Shown here: piece after piece, positions 35,502 to 44,547 of the stretch
Numbering within the stretch: the stretch's first letter is position 1
How the letters are laid out: each line of letters begins with the position of its first letter
Notes under the pieces: model-generated
The model's input: the letters and a program-made list of their open reading frames with translations, nothing else
What the model was told of the DNA's origin: nothing
The model's database searches: none
NCBI GenBank assembly: GCA_934277985.1
Contig: CAKQWF010000001.1
Location: 477,612 to 541,611 of the forward strand
Length of the DNA stretch: 64,000 bases
Reading direction: 5' to 3'
Origin: an uncultured Oxalobacter sp.
Lineage (GTDB): Bacteria > Pseudomonadota > Gammaproteobacteria > Burkholderiales > Burkholderiaceae_D
Translations under genes and position numbers: made by a program

Positions 35502-37630
35502 GGCGCACCTGTAATGAGATTGCCGGTTCTGGCTGTCACGGCAGCGTCACCGCTGGTTTTGACGGTCTGGGCCTCGACTTTGGCACCGTCCGGCGTCCGT
35601 ACCGTCGTCTCGACTTCGACCCTGACTTTCTGCGGTTCCACTCCGGCAAAGGCTTCGCGGACAGCCTCGTAAACCAGTCCGATCGCGCCGCCTGCTACTG
35701 CGCCGGCAGCGGTACCTAAAACGGGGACCACGCTGCCGATGGTCGCTCCGATTGCAGCACCATTAAGAGCTTTCGTACCATAGCTGGTGATACGTGAATC
35801 TTCACCGAAAACGGATTGCAGCGCCTCATTTCCGATACCCGCTACGGTAGCGGATGCTGCGGCTGTAGCCAGACCACGACCAGCTTTAGCCATCCAGCCA
35901 CGACCGCCAGCCGCACCGGGAGATGCCACTCCGGGACGGCTGCCCGATACGGCGACGGCAGGAATCCGGCTGGACAGTCTCATCAGCGCGACGGTGGCCA
36001 GTGTCGCGCCGATTCCCAACGATCCGACGGCCTTGGTCGCAATGGTTATGCCACCGGCCAGCATCGGGTGTTTTTTCGCGAGATCGGAAAAACTTTCTGC
36101 CGCGCGACCGATCAGGGGCGTCAGTTCGTCCATGACAGCCTTTTCCGCGACCAATGCATCCTCACGTGCCTGTGATACCTTGTAATCCGGCGTATTGGCA
36201 TGAACGGTGAACGAGTTTTCCAACTCACGTCCTGTATTGAATTGCCCACGAACGGATGCCTGAATTTTCCGGACTTCATCGAGATTGTTCAGGATTGCGA
36301 CAAAACCTGCCAGGGATTGCTGGTTGTGAAACATTCGACCGACGGCCGTACCTTGAATCATGGCGGTCTGCGCTTCGATATTCTTGCGTCGTGCGGATTC
36401 ATCATTTTTGTCGATTGCCGCATATTCTGATCGCAATTTGGCAAGTCGTTTATCTTTACTCAGATACTTGTCAAGCAAATTCAGTGTTGCTTCGTCTTTG
36501 CCGATTCCACGACGCTGGTAATCCAGATAAACGGCATCCATTTTTTTTGTGGCGTTTTTTTTCGCCCCTCTTGTCCCATCACCACCGAAAAGCAGCTCCC
36601 CGGCATATCGCTTGAAGTGTTCGGTATTCAGTTCAACCAGTAAATCCTTGATGTTGGTTCCGGCCTGTGAAGCGTCACCGGCCGTTTTGACGGCTACCTG
36701 ATTGTAAGCGATGAGCTTGGCCAGATCGTCTTCACCTTTCATACCAATCAATGAACCCATCGCCATTTGCTGACCGAGCCACTTGCCCATGTCCTTGAGT
36801 TCGAATCCGCCCAACTGGCCACCGCGAATGGCTCCTGACAGAATGCCTTGCATCCGTGCCGGATCGATCTTGAAATTGTCGACAGCACGCACAGCCACCA
36901 GCGCCAGATCGTTGGCATCCGCGCCGGATGCCGTGGCTGCCTTAACGACATCTCCCAGCATCATTTTGGACGTCTCGGTATCGACGACACCGGCCGCGAT
37001 CATGGTATTCAAGGCTTCGGCAACCGATTCACGTGTTCCACCCCCTTCACGTCTGGCTTTATTGACCGTTTCCTCAAGGTCCTTCATGCCGGCGATTCGA
37101 CCGGCAACGTCACGGTCGTTATACGTCGTATTGGCCAGATCGGCCAACATGCGGTCGTAAGACATCGCTCGCTGTGCCGGGTCTTTCAAAGCCATTCCGG
37201 CCGCCATGATGCCGGCACCGCCAATTGCTGCGTATTGCCCCCATTTGGCTCCACGAGCCAGTTTGGCCTGACGGGTCTGTTCAGCTGTGAGCTTGCCCAT
37301 TTCATTTGTCAGTCGGGTAATCCGTATGCGGGATGCTTCGGCTGCGCGGGACAGTTCCTGCATGGATAACTGGCCAGACCGTGCAAGACGATTATAGGCG
37401 GCCTCGGTGGCCATGATTTCGCGCTGGATACGCTGTTCCGAGCGCGTAGCCAGCATGGTTCTGGCAGTAGCCAGTTTCTGTGCTTCGGTCCGCTGTTTGC
37501 CGGCGGATTGCGTTGCGGCAGACGTCGCACGTCGCTGCATCTGCTCAACCTGCCGGGCAGCACGGTTGATGCCGGATTGCGTGCCGTCATCTTTCAGTTG
37601 CAGTCTGATTTTTACGTCTGTGTCTGCCAT
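35498..37630 (-). CDS. Tail tape measure protein (Mu gp42)
   Basis: The 710-residue protein has an N-terminal coiled coil (residues ~15-100), the TP901/PhageMin_Tail core, hydrophobic segments around residues 505-530 and Gly-/Ala-rich helical stretches (VPVLGTAAGAVAGGAIGLVYEAVREAF) near the C-terminus. Its length sets tail length. It starts only 2 bp after the end of the frameshifted chaperone frame, which supports that frame being translated. Confidence 0.92.
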   Translation of the reverse strand: MADTDVKIRLQLKDDGTQSGINRAARQVEQMQRRATSAATQSAGKQRTEAQKLATARTMLATRSEQRIQREIMATEAAYNRLARSGQLSMQELSRAAEASRIRITRLTNEMGKLTAEQTRQAKLARGAKWGQYAAIGGAGIMAAGMALKDPAQRAMSYDRMLADLANTTYNDRDVAGRIAGMKDLEETVNKARREGGGTRESVAEALNTMIAAGVVDTETSKMMLGDVVKAATASGADANDLALVAVRAVDNFKIDPARMQGILSGAIRGGQLGGFELKDMGKWLGQQMAMGSLIGMKGEDDLAKLIAYNQVAVKTAGDASQAGTNIKDLLVELNTEHFKRYAGELLFGGDGTRGAKKNATKKMDAVYLDYQRRGIGKDEATLNLLDKYLSKDKRLAKLRSEYAAIDKNDESARRKNIEAQTAMIQGTAVGRMFHNQQSLAGFVAILNNLDEVRKIQASVRGQFNTGRELENSFTVHANTPDYKVSQAREDALVAEKAVMDELTPLIGRAAESFSDLAKKHPMLAGGITIATKAVGSLGIGATLATVALMRLSSRIPAVAVSGSRPGVASPGAAGGRGWMAKAGRGLATAAASATVAGIGNEALQSVFGEDSRITSYGTKALNGAAIGATIGSVVPVLGTAAGAVAGGAIGLVYEAVREAFAGVEPQKVRVEVETTVRTPDGAKVEAQTVKTSGDAAVTARTGNLITGAP

Positions 37631-37632
37631 GA

Positions 37633-38072
37633 TTACTTGCGTACTTTAAGGATCGATTCCGCCAGATTTCCCCAGAAAACCAGTTCTTCCAGTGGCAAGG
37701 ACTTGATAATCGGCAATGGTTGATGAAAGACTTGCATCATCATGGCCGTCGCGGTGATGATGCGTTTTTGCCGCTCCAGCCGTTTCAGGATTTTGGGTCG
37801 GTGATTTCCTCCGATTCGGTGGTCGCCTTGTCTTCGGCATCCAGCAGCGCATCGGCCATCCTGACCGCAGCCATGTAATCACGACCATGCAATTTCCTGA
37901 TCAGAGCCTCATCCATGCCGGTCATGGAGGCGATCAGCGCGATGCGCTGGCTGGTGCCGCCGGTCTTTTCGAAGGCCATGTAATCGGCCGCAATGGCGTA
38001 ATCGCGGAAAACCAGCTGCGATACCGTCGAGTTACCGAATGTCAGGGGATTTTTGAGTTTCAGTACAGGCAT
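37633..38072 (-). CDS. Tail assembly chaperone, -1 frameshift extended form
   Basis: After codon 94 (AAA) a -1 slip on CCCAAAA leads into a second open frame of 52 codons (ILKRLERQKRI ... LAESILKVRK) ending at 37633, just before the tape measure start. The total is 146 residues. Conserved frameshifts at this position are known for many long-tailed phages (the G/GT pair of lambda). The extension has no start codon or ribosome site of its own. The efficiency is unknown. Confidence 0.72.
37785..38072 (-). CDS. Tail assembly chaperone, short form (Mu gp41 family)
   Basis: The 95 residues are typical of the FluMu gp41 family (TFGNSTVSQLVFRDYAIAADYMAFEK, then helices). These proteins coat the tape measure during tail assembly. 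The frame stops at 37785 shortly after a CCCAAAA slippery heptamer. Confidence 0.85.
   Translation of the reverse strand: MPVLKLKNPLTFGNSTVSQLVFRDYAIAADYMAFEKTGGTSQRIALIASMTGMDEALIRKLHGRDYMAAVRMADALLDAEDKATTESEEITDPKS
37791..37797 (-). promoter_or_regulatory. Programmed -1 frameshift slippery heptamer
   Basis: On the minus strand, in frame 0 this reads gaC CCA AAA tcc tga, the canonical X-XXY-YYZ pattern. It lies two codons before the frame-0 stop and links the short chaperone to its extension. Confidence 0.72.
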
Positions 38073-38127
38073 GTGAATATCCTTTAAATCGTGTTTGAGA
38101 TCATTTTCGTGAGGTCACGAAAATGGT

Positions 38128-38490
38128 TTATGTGATCTTTTCCGATTCTTCGGCACGGATCGTCAGTACCGTGTCGCCGTTGCCGATATCGACCGGTTTT
38201 TCGACATGCGCCTGCGACAGCAGGTACACCGATCCATCGGACATGCGTACGGTGACATCCTCGTCGACAATCTGGTTCAAGGCATCCGGATCGGTACCCG
38301 GTACCAGATTGATGTTGAGTTCCAGCATGGCGGGCTGGAATTTTTCCAGATAGCCACCTTGTCCGGGCAATCGTCCTGCCTTGTAATCCCTGACCGTACC
38401 GGACAACTGCAATTTTCCGGGGTCTTCGGCCAGCGGGATCAGACCGACCGAAGCACACGACACTGTGCGGATATTGGTTAATGCGGCCAT
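38128..38490 (-). CDS. Tail tube protein (Mu gp40/M family)
   Basis: The 120 residues match phage tail tube proteins by length, position and the pattern ALTNIRTVSCASVG, LELNINLVPGTD, VTVRMSDGSVYLLSQA. It follows the sheath gene with a 35-bp gap and precedes the chaperone. It should form the inner tube. Confidence 0.88.
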   Translation of the reverse strand: MAALTNIRTVSCASVGLIPLAEDPGKLQLSGTVRDYKAGRLPGQGGYLEKFQPAMLELNINLVPGTDPDALNQIVDEDVTVRMSDGSVYLLSQAHVEKPVDIGNGDTVLTIRAEESEKIT

Positions 38491-38525
38491 GATGCATTAC
38501 TCCTTTGTATATGATTTGTCTGTTT

Positions 38526-39995
38526 TCAGTCCGGCGATTTCCGCAGGAATTGGCTGCGACCTGCCAGAATATTGAACGGCGAATTGATGATGGGTTTGTC
38601 CAGAAAATCGAAACGTCCAGGATCATCGCTGTTCTGTTCGACGGTCAAATTCGCCTTGTAGGTGTCGTAATCCTGTACCCAGCCGTAATCCCGCATGAGG
38701 GTGTTCTTGTACAGGGACAACAGATAGGACCGGACGCTGTCGACCGTCGTGATCCGCAGGCCCGGCCGATAACCTTCATCGGACTTGGCTGCGGCCGTTC
38801 CACGGAAACGTTGGATGGCACCGATTCGCTGTTCGTACCGGATACGCTCCATCGTCTCGGCTACATTGATGTCCAGCCAGGCATCATCGGCACTACCGTC
38901 GGAACGGCGCTGGTACATGGAAATCAAACGTTTGATATAACAAGTGCCATCCGTACCGACTTCCATGATCGACATGCCTTTGTAAAGCAGGCTGTTGGCA
39001 TTGGTCCAGTCGAAATAATCCTTACCGATCATGCCGACAAGCGTGGACCCTTCGAGCGATTCGACGGGGCTGTTTTGCAGTTTCGGACCGGCAGCGCTGG
39101 CCAGTTGAGCTGCGGCGATCCATGTCGGGGTCGGATTGGTTCCGACGGCCAGCATGGCGATGTGTTCGTAATTTTTACTTTCGCCAAATTCGGCTGCCGC
39201 CAGATAGTCACCCCGGAAAGCGCAAAATGCCCGAAATCCCGCCTGTACAGGTGGTTTGTAACGTCGCTGGCTTTCAGTATGGATGGCAGCCAGCGTGGCT
39301 GCATCTGCAAATCCCAGTGCGACGTACCGGTACCAGCGCGATCCCATGACCGTTTCCAGATCGGCAAGTTGTGGGTTACCGGTTCCGCCGGACATGGCGG
39401 TAATATCCAGCACCAATCCGGCCGGGATATCTTCGTCATACAGGGACAAACGGATGTCGATGTCGTTGCCGCAGGTCCCTTTGTGCCGCGCCGTCAGGGT
39501 AACGGTGCCGGCATCCGCTTCGGCTGTTACCGGGATATCCGCTCCCGCATCCGTAATTGCCTGTGCAATCGCCGTAGCGATCGTTGCCGCTTCGTCCGAT
39601 GCGCCGATGCCGACCGAGACACATTGTCCGGCGATGTACAGGGCCAGCGTTCCGGCCGCTGTCGCTGCAGAGGTGACCTCGATGGTCCCGGTTGCCTGCA
39701 CACCGGCCGTATTGTCGGCACAGGGCAGCATGTACAGGTCGCTTGATTGGTCATTGTCACGGTAAGCGGAGACCATTTGCGCCAGCATCGATCCGGCACC
39801 GGCTTTTGTGACCGCATCCTCGACACCGGCTACGCGAACGATTTCACCGGCCGCAGCCGTACCGTCTGCCAGTTTTTGACCGATCAGCAATACAGCTGGA
39901 ATGTCATTGCCCAGACCGGCCTGCGAACCGTCGACTTCAATGTAGACTCCCGGGTAACGCAAGGCAGCCGGGATATCGTTATAAGAGATGGTCAT
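38526..39995 (-). CDS. Tail sheath protein (Mu gpL)
   Basis: The 489-residue contractile sheath begins MTISYNDIPAALRYPGVYIE, the usual start of Mu-like sheath proteins, with a C-terminal SPFNILAGRSQF block that forms the sheath mesh. ATG 39995 is chosen on this homology; the longer frame overlaps the gp37-like gene. The real overlap is 17 bp. A separate DUF2635 (gp38) gene, present in Mu between these genes, is not seen. Confidence 0.92.
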   Translation of the reverse strand: MTISYNDIPAALRYPGVYIEVDGSQAGLGNDIPAVLLIGQKLADGTAAAGEIVRVAGVEDAVTKAGAGSMLAQMVSAYRDNDQSSDLYMLPCADNTAGVQATGTIEVTSAATAAGTLALYIAGQCVSVGIGASDEAATIATAIAQAITDAGADIPVTAEADAGTVTLTARHKGTCGNDIDIRLSLYDEDIPAGLVLDITAMSGGTGNPQLADLETVMGSRWYRYVALGFADAATLAAIHTESQRRYKPPVQAGFRAFCAFRGDYLAAAEFGESKNYEHIAMLAVGTNPTPTWIAAAQLASAAGPKLQNSPVESLEGSTLVGMIGKDYFDWTNANSLLYKGMSIMEVGTDGTCYIKRLISMYQRRSDGSADDAWLDINVAETMERIRYEQRIGAIQRFRGTAAAKSDEGYRPGLRITTVDSVRSYLLSLYKNTLMRDYGWVQDYDTYKANLTVEQNSDDPGRFDFLDKPIINSPFNILAGRSQFLRKSPD

Positions 39996-40476
39996 TGTCA
40001 ATAATCCTTTCGATTCGGGTTCCCGCCGCATCCGGGTCGGGTTTGTAATTGGTCACCAATGCACGAACGGTATAGGTATCCATCCAGTACAGGTAGCCTT
40101 TTCCATAGGCGAGCAGTTTGCCGCCCGAATAATTGACCTTGTTGGCGTGTTCATCCGGCCAGTCGAAACCGAGCAACCTGTTTTTGACGGCAGTCCGGTA
40201 ACGCAGCATCATTTCGTCAGCTGCATTGGGCTCCCTGTGCTGCCGGTGACACTCCACACCGATCACGACGCTGAAAGTCACGGTGACCAGTTCGGCATAG
40301 CTGCCTGCATGGTCGGATTTTTCCGATTCACGCATGATCCAGCAGGCCGGCATCGGCATGGCTTCGGTTTTGATTTGCTCGCCTTCGGCGACTCCATCGA
40401 TCCGGCGGAACCAGATTTCGTCGAAGCCATCCGGTTTTGCGGCCAGTACATCAATGATCGGAGCAAGACTGATCAT
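39979..40476 (-). CDS. Tail terminator-region protein, Mu gp37 family
   Basis: The 165 residues have the position and look of the Gp37 family: beta-rich middle (VTVTFSVVIGVEC) and C-terminal TYTVRALVTNYKPDPDAAG. It lies between the gp36-like and sheath genes. ATG 40476 is taken because the upstream part of the frame overlaps gp36; the remaining overlap is 26 bp. Likely neck or tail-completion role. Confidence 0.8.
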   Translation of the reverse strand: MISLAPIIDVLAAKPDGFDEIWFRRIDGVAEGEQIKTEAMPMPACWIMRESEKSDHAGSYAELVTVTFSVVIGVECHRQHREPNAADEMMLRYRTAVKNRLLGFDWPDEHANKVNYSGGKLLAYGKGYLYWMDTYTVRALVTNYKPDPDAAGTRIERIIDNDHLL

Positions 40477-40954
40477 CTTTCCTCCGGTATCCGTATCTCG
40501 GTTTTCTGCTGTCCAGAACAACCAGTCCTTCGCGGTCGTCCGTGCCATCTTCCGCTACCGGCGTCAGGTCGATCTGACCCTTGGCGTGTTTGTCCAGCAG
40601 ATCGATCACACCGTCATAGGCTGCCTGTACGGCATCAGTCATCTGTTCGCCCTGTTGCAGGTAATACAGTGCGACAGTGGAGGCCAGACGGGCCAGTAAT
40701 GTCGATTGTGCCGTTTCCGGGATGTCGTAAGTCATCAACAGCGCATCGGCGTCCGACAGACACTTGTCGATAGTGTCCAGGGCAATCGTGATGGCGTCCT
40801 GATCTTCCGATGGATAACCGGACAGGTCGCCGCCATCGATGGCAATTCGCAGCATGTCGACCGGCACCATGTCCATATCCGCCGGTGCCGCCAGCTGGGC
40901 GATCCGGCGGATATTGGCGCGGGCGACAAGGTCAGTTCGGCTGGCGAACGGCAT
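40451..40954 (-). CDS. Neck/head-completion protein, Mu gp36 (DUF1320) family
   Basis: The 167 residues begin PFASRTDLVARANIRRIAQLA, typical of DUF1320, and continue with helices LLARLASTVALYYL. In Mu this gene follows T and gp35; the order is the same here. Confidence 0.87.
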   Translation of the reverse strand: MPFASRTDLVARANIRRIAQLAAPADMDMVPVDMLRIAIDGGDLSGYPSEDQDAITIALDTIDKCLSDADALLMTYDIPETAQSTLLARLASTVALYYLQQGEQMTDAVQAAYDGVIDLLDKHAKGQIDLTPVAEDGTDDREGLVVLDSRKPRYGYRRKDDQSCSDH

Positions 40955-40956
40955 GG

Positions 40957-41391
40957 CTATTTGCCTTTCCGTGTGGACGTTTTACCGCTTTTTGCGGATA
41001 CGTCCTGTTTGTCAGTGCTTTCTGCCGGACTGTCTTCCGTATTTCCGGTTTCGGCAGGATCGTCGGTATCATCATCCGTACAGGGCTGTTTGTTGCCATC
41101 ACTTACCGTGTTGTTCTGATTCGCACTTTCCGGCGACGGCGTCCCCGGCGGGTTCGTCGATTGATCTTGATGGCTGCCGATATCGCCAGTCTGTTTATCC
41201 TGACCGGATGGTTCTCCAGACGCGAGTTCAGGCGGGCATTTGTCGGATACTTCCAGCATCTGCTCGGCAAAAATACGCATGGCGGTCGCCTTGTCGACAT
41301 CCAGTTCACGCCAGTTTTTGCCAAAGCGGTAACCGCAGCGATAAAACGACTGATGCGGCATTTTCGGGTGGATTCGTGCATAGATTTTCAT
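40957..41391 (-). CDS. Mu gp35 / HI1506-like head protein
   Basis: The 144 residues have a short conserved N-terminal half (HPKMPHQSFYRCGYRFGKNW, a probable small folded domain) and a long disordered, Ser-, Asp- and Thr-rich tail ending in a basic cluster. This matches HI1506-related proteins found after the major head gene. It may decorate the head, but its role is not known. Confidence 0.75.
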   Translation of the reverse strand: MKIYARIHPKMPHQSFYRCGYRFGKNWRELDVDKATAMRIFAEQMLEVSDKCPPELASGEPSGQDKQTGDIGSHQDQSTNPPGTPSPESANQNNTVSDGNKQPCTDDDTDDPAETGNTEDSPAESTDKQDVSAKSGKTSTRKGK

Positions 41392-41445
41392 GTTTCAAAC
41401 CTTGTTTACAGGGTGTTTGGTCCGGCTTGAGCCGGGAATTGATCG

Positions 41446-42384
41446 TTAACCACCGAGATCGTCTTCCGATGCCGGTGCGACCATCCACGGAGAGACGAAC
41501 AGCTCGACCTTGTTGTAGTTGATGTTTGTGGCTCCTGCCGCATTCTGTTGAGCCTTCAAAAGCGCTTCGGCGGCAGCCTGATTGTCAGGACCGCAAACCA
41601 GCAGGTCCGGGATGATTCCCAATGGACGTCCACCATCCGCCTTGCATTTCATCATCGCAGCATAGGCAGCCTGAAAGTTTTCCGCAGTCAGCTCCGCACG
41701 GCTGCCGAACGCGCATTGCCAGAAACCATAGGCGGCTTCACCGCGCCAGCGTCCACCGAACGAATATTTGTCGTAATTGAATACGGTGTCGTTCGTCACG
41801 TCGGTAATGGCGTCGAACTGTACGGCCATGCGTTCCTGCAAATAGATCGGCGAAGCAGCGCGTTTTGTGCAGAGCAGTACCCACGGTTCGCCGGTTCCGG
41901 TCTGCACATTGCTGACGGTTGTTGGTGATCCGGTTCCGTCCACGTTCGGATAGACGGGATGGTCCGTGTCAAAGAAATACTGGCCGTCGTAGCATGTCGT
42001 GGCAAAGCCGTTGGCCAGTGCCTGAAATACCAGATCGTTTTTGAGATCGATGGCGGCGATACCTGCCGATTCCGCCAGCGTACCGTATTGGCCGATGTTG
42101 TCGTCTTCGATGTCTTCACGCAGTACGTCTACCGTTGTCTCGAATTTCCGGTTGACGACCTGCATGGCATGTTCCTTGATCGCCTTGTGCTGGCGTGCAC
42201 CGACCCATTCCACGAATGACGGAAACTGGGCCAGCCATGCATAGGTATTGGACTTGTTTGATGACGCGACGACCTTGGCAACCTTTTTATAGTCTTCGCG
42301 TGCCAGTTTGAGACCGGCATCGAACCGCGCGATCAGCGTGGTTTTGATCATGTTGAGTTGTTCTGCTGTAATGGCCTGCGCCAT
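41446..42384 (-). CDS. Major head protein (Mu gpT)
   Basis: The 312 residues show Mu gpT family blocks: LNMIKTTLIARFDAGLKLA at the N-terminus, YAWLAQFPSFVEWVGARQ, and YDGQYFFDTDHPV. Length is close to that of Mu T. It follows the protease/scaffold gene with an 80-bp gap. It should form the HK97-fold capsid shell. Confidence 0.93.
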   Translation of the reverse strand: MAQAITAEQLNMIKTTLIARFDAGLKLAREDYKKVAKVVASSNKSNTYAWLAQFPSFVEWVGARQHKAIKEHAMQVVNRKFETTVDVLREDIEDDNIGQYGTLAESAGIAAIDLKNDLVFQALANGFATTCYDGQYFFDTDHPVYPNVDGTGSPTTVSNVQTGTGEPWVLLCTKRAASPIYLQERMAVQFDAITDVTNDTVFNYDKYSFGGRWRGEAAYGFWQCAFGSRAELTAENFQAAYAAMMKCKADGGRPLGIIPDLLVCGPDNQAAAEALLKAQQNAAGATNINYNKVELFVSPWMVAPASEDDLGG

Positions 42385-42464
42385 AGTGCCTCCTCATAAT
42401 GGTTTGTTCCGGGTTCCGCCTGTTGGGTACGGCACGGCGGACTCCGTCGGCCACTCACGAGTAT

Positions 42465-42941
42465 TCAGTCGTCGTCATTGCCAGCCGGTTTGCGTTTGGC
42501 CAGTTCGCGCTTGGTTACGGCATACTGTTCGGGATCACATCCCATACGGGAACATATGGCCAGTTCAGCCTCGGTAAGGCTATGCGTCTGGGTGTTATTC
42601 GCTGATTTGTCTTTTGTCTGTCTCGACAAATCCGCAAAGGCTTTTCTGTTTTCCAGAAACTTTTTAAGCATGGACAAGCTCATTTCCTGTGCGATATCAC
42701 GGTCTGCCGGAAGTAATCTGTTTTCCGACAGCGCTGCTTCGATCAGATGATTCTTTTCCTGCTCTTCGGCTTGTGCCTTGATGGCAGCTTCTGCGGCATC
42801 ACGATCCGCCAATGTCTTTTTGAGCGCATCCCGTTCGGCCGTCAGAGCGGCGATCTGTCCAGACAACTGGGCTTTCTCCGCTGACAGTGCGGCGACCTGT
42901 TCGGTCAGTTTGTCGAGGGTTTCGGTATGGTCTTGTGGCAT
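42465..42941 (-). CDS. Scaffold protein (Mu gpZ-like), in-frame internal start
   Basis: An in-frame ATG at 42939-42941 (MPQDHTETLDKLTEQ) is preceded by caggag with 6-nt spacing and opens exactly at the coiled-coil scaffold domain of the protease gene. In Mu, gene Z is nested in I in this manner. The 158-residue product would build the procapsid interior and then be cut. Confidence 0.75.
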   Translation of the reverse strand: MPQDHTETLDKLTEQVAALSAEKAQLSGQIAALTAERDALKKTLADRDAAEAAIKAQAEEQEKNHLIEAALSENRLLPADRDIAQEMSLSMLKKFLENRKAFADLSRQTKDKSANNTQTHSLTEAELAICSRMGCDPEQYAVTKRELAKRKPAGNDDD

Positions 42942-43442
42942 GACATACTCCTGTTGATAACGGCTCAGAGCCGCCTGTAGTGGGGGCAAATTGTCAAGAG
43001 CTGGAGTATTGGTCAGTGCCACGCTGACGATTTCACGCACGATGCCAGCATCGTCATAGAGAAATACAGCGGATACGTAACGGTACTCGTTTTTCCGGAT
43101 GTGATCGGTCGCCTTGTCGGTCCATTTGACACCGGTTGCGATCAATCCTTTAACGTCGTCCCAGCGTGCAGACCGGAACCATCCGGCAGCCGGTGCCGGA
43201 CGACCGTTGTCTCTGGTGTAAAGGGACTGGTGATCGTAGTCGATGACGATATCCGTATGACGTGCAGCGATACGGTCGATCAGACGATAGGCGATATCGG
43301 CATCCAGTTGCCACTTCATGTTGTTGCCCGGACGGCCGTCGATGGCGGAAAAAGGTCCCGGCGGCAGCAGGATCACTTCCGTCGGGACAACGCCTGATTG
43401 AGACAAATCAACGGCAAGGGTAGCAATCTGTATCTGTGGCAT
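42465..43442 (-). CDS. Head maturation protease (Mu gpI)
   Basis: The 325-residue protein has an N-terminal protease domain (VILLPPGPFSAIDGRPGNN, IVIDYDHQS) and a C-terminal scaffold domain made of a long coiled coil (LTEQVAALSAEKAQLSGQI). ATG 43442 is the first Met in the family alignment; a ribosome site gaggagc lies just upstream. An internal start makes the separate scaffold. It is the first late gene of this arm, downstream of the Mor gene. Confidence 0.9.
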   Translation of the reverse strand: MPQIQIATLAVDLSQSGVVPTEVILLPPGPFSAIDGRPGNNMKWQLDADIAYRLIDRIAARHTDIVIDYDHQSLYTRDNGRPAPAAGWFRSARWDDVKGLIATGVKWTDKATDHIRKNEYRYVSAVFLYDDAGIVREIVSVALTNTPALDNLPPLQAALSRYQQEYVMPQDHTETLDKLTEQVAALSAEKAQLSGQIAALTAERDALKKTLADRDAAEAAIKAQAEEQEKNHLIEAALSENRLLPADRDIAQEMSLSMLKKFLENRKAFADLSRQTKDKSANNTQTHSLTEAELAICSRMGCDPEQYAVTKRELAKRKPAGNDDD

Positions 43443-43654
43443 GGCAGCTCCTCGTTTGTGTGCTGCCATCTTCGCGCGGGATCGTTTTTGGAAATACCCG
43501 TGAAATATTTCCTATAGAGACTTTTCGGCAAATGGTTGTTTTTGGATTTGCGGCGTTCTGGGGCGTTTTGATATGCCAGATGACCAATCAGACGGAAAAG
43601 TGGTTTGAAGGGGGTTTTGAAGCCATCTGAGCGTTTTTAAATGGGGTTTCGAAG
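43443..43654 (-). promoter_or_regulatory. Probable late promoter region upstream of the head-protease gene
   Basis: About 210 bp of locally AT-richer DNA separate the Mor gene from the protease gene on the same strand. This is where a Mor-dependent late promoter would lie. The word tataga occurs at about 43513-43518, but no Mor site can be identified by eye. Confidence 0.45.
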
Positions 43655-43675
43655 GATACGTACACCCAACGTATC
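43655..43675 (-). terminator. Hairpin at the end of the Mor gene
   Basis: A perfect 7-bp inverted repeat gatacgt / acgtatc (43655-43661, 43669-43675) overlaps the Mor stop codon. No long T run follows on the minus strand, so it may be a weak terminator or an operator. Confidence 0.45.
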
Positions 43676-44102
43676 AAAAAAGGTCTTTTTGTGGATCATT
43701 ATCCTGTGTCTGGCGGCAGATATTGCCGATATGCCGCATGGTCAGATTGTTTCTGCGTGCCAGAGTGGACAGTGACAGTCTTTTCCTGTCGGCACGAATT
43801 TGTTCATTGCGAATGATGGCCATAATCTTGTCCGCTTTCGGTATGGTAACCAATCGTTTCGATGATACATGGGGTTCCAGCGCTATTTGCATACGGACAA
43901 TTTCCTCTTTTGTCAGGTCAAGCGCATAAGTCGGCATTTTAGGCAAATAGATATAAATTCCTCCGTATGTTTTCAGCCAGCGTGTTGCACGATTGATGCC
44001 CAGCGCCCGGACAATGGCACGCAATACCGGCGGCAACATCCTGAGGATGTTGTCCGGTACATCGGGCCATTGCATCGGGGGCTGTTTGGGTTGCGCAGTC
44101 AT
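43674..44102 (-). CDS. mor: Mor-family middle/late transcription activator
   Basis: The 142 residues match Mor/C activators: a dimerisation half with ILRMLPPVLRAIVRALG, the G-G-x-Y-I-Y-L-P loop (YGGIYIYLPK), and a C-terminal helix-turn-helix, LSLSTLARRNNLTMRHIGNICR. It should activate the late genes downstream. The ATG at 44102 overlaps the end of the gp16-like gene; a GTG at 44111 is a possible earlier start. Confidence 0.88.
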   Translation of the reverse strand: MTAQPKQPPMQWPDVPDNILRMLPPVLRAIVRALGINRATRWLKTYGGIYIYLPKMPTYALDLTKEEIVRMQIALEPHVSSKRLVTIPKADKIMAIIRNEQIRADRKRLSLSTLARRNNLTMRHIGNICRQTQDNDPQKDLF

Positions 44103-44103
44103 A

Positions 44104-44547
44104 TCAATCACGATCCAGCCAGTTTTTAAGACATTCGATGATGTGTGAACGCTGTTTGTTGGTCAGGTCGTCAAGATTGCCGACAGGGATGTCCAGCATA
44201 CGACTGCAATAGGCCAACATGGCCGGGCGGCTGGCATTGTCCAGTTTGCCGGCCTGTCCCAGCTGACCCCACAGGCTGGCGATCATGCGGATTTGTGGCG
44301 TCACCCGGATTTGGGTTCTGCCAAAGCCTTTGCGGCGCGGCCATCCACGACGCTCGTAATCGTCCAGTACTGCACGCAGTTGTGCCTGTGTCATGGTCGA
44401 TGCGGATATATGGCCGTCCTTGCTGGTGGCTCCATGACGGGCCAACAGGTCACGGTGGATGTCGTCACACCAGCCGGGGAGATGTTTGATCGCCCAGCCT
44501 TTGGCAATCCCAACCAGCTGGCGGTAATGTCGGGTCATGTCAGCCAT
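44104..44547 (-). CDS. Mu gp16-like protein (DUF1018)
   Basis: The 147 residues include KGWAIKHLPGWCDDIHRDLLARHG, SASTMTQAQLRAVLDDYERRGWPRRK and QIRMIASLWGQLG, a pattern shared by Mu gp16 relatives. The function is unknown; it is an early-region gene before Mor. ATG 44547 shares a base with the upstream stop (TAATG). Confidence 0.83.
   Translation of the reverse strand: MADMTRHYRQLVGIAKGWAIKHLPGWCDDIHRDLLARHGATSKDGHISASTMTQAQLRAVLDDYERRGWPRRKGFGRTQIRVTPQIRMIASLWGQLGQAGKLDNASRPAMLAYCSRMLDIPVGNLDDLTNKQRSHIIECLKNWLDRD

Noticed and set aside
37646..37888. 80-codon frame in the third phase near the tail chaperone
   Set aside because: The -1 frame from the slippery heptamer explains the region better and ends at the tape measure start.
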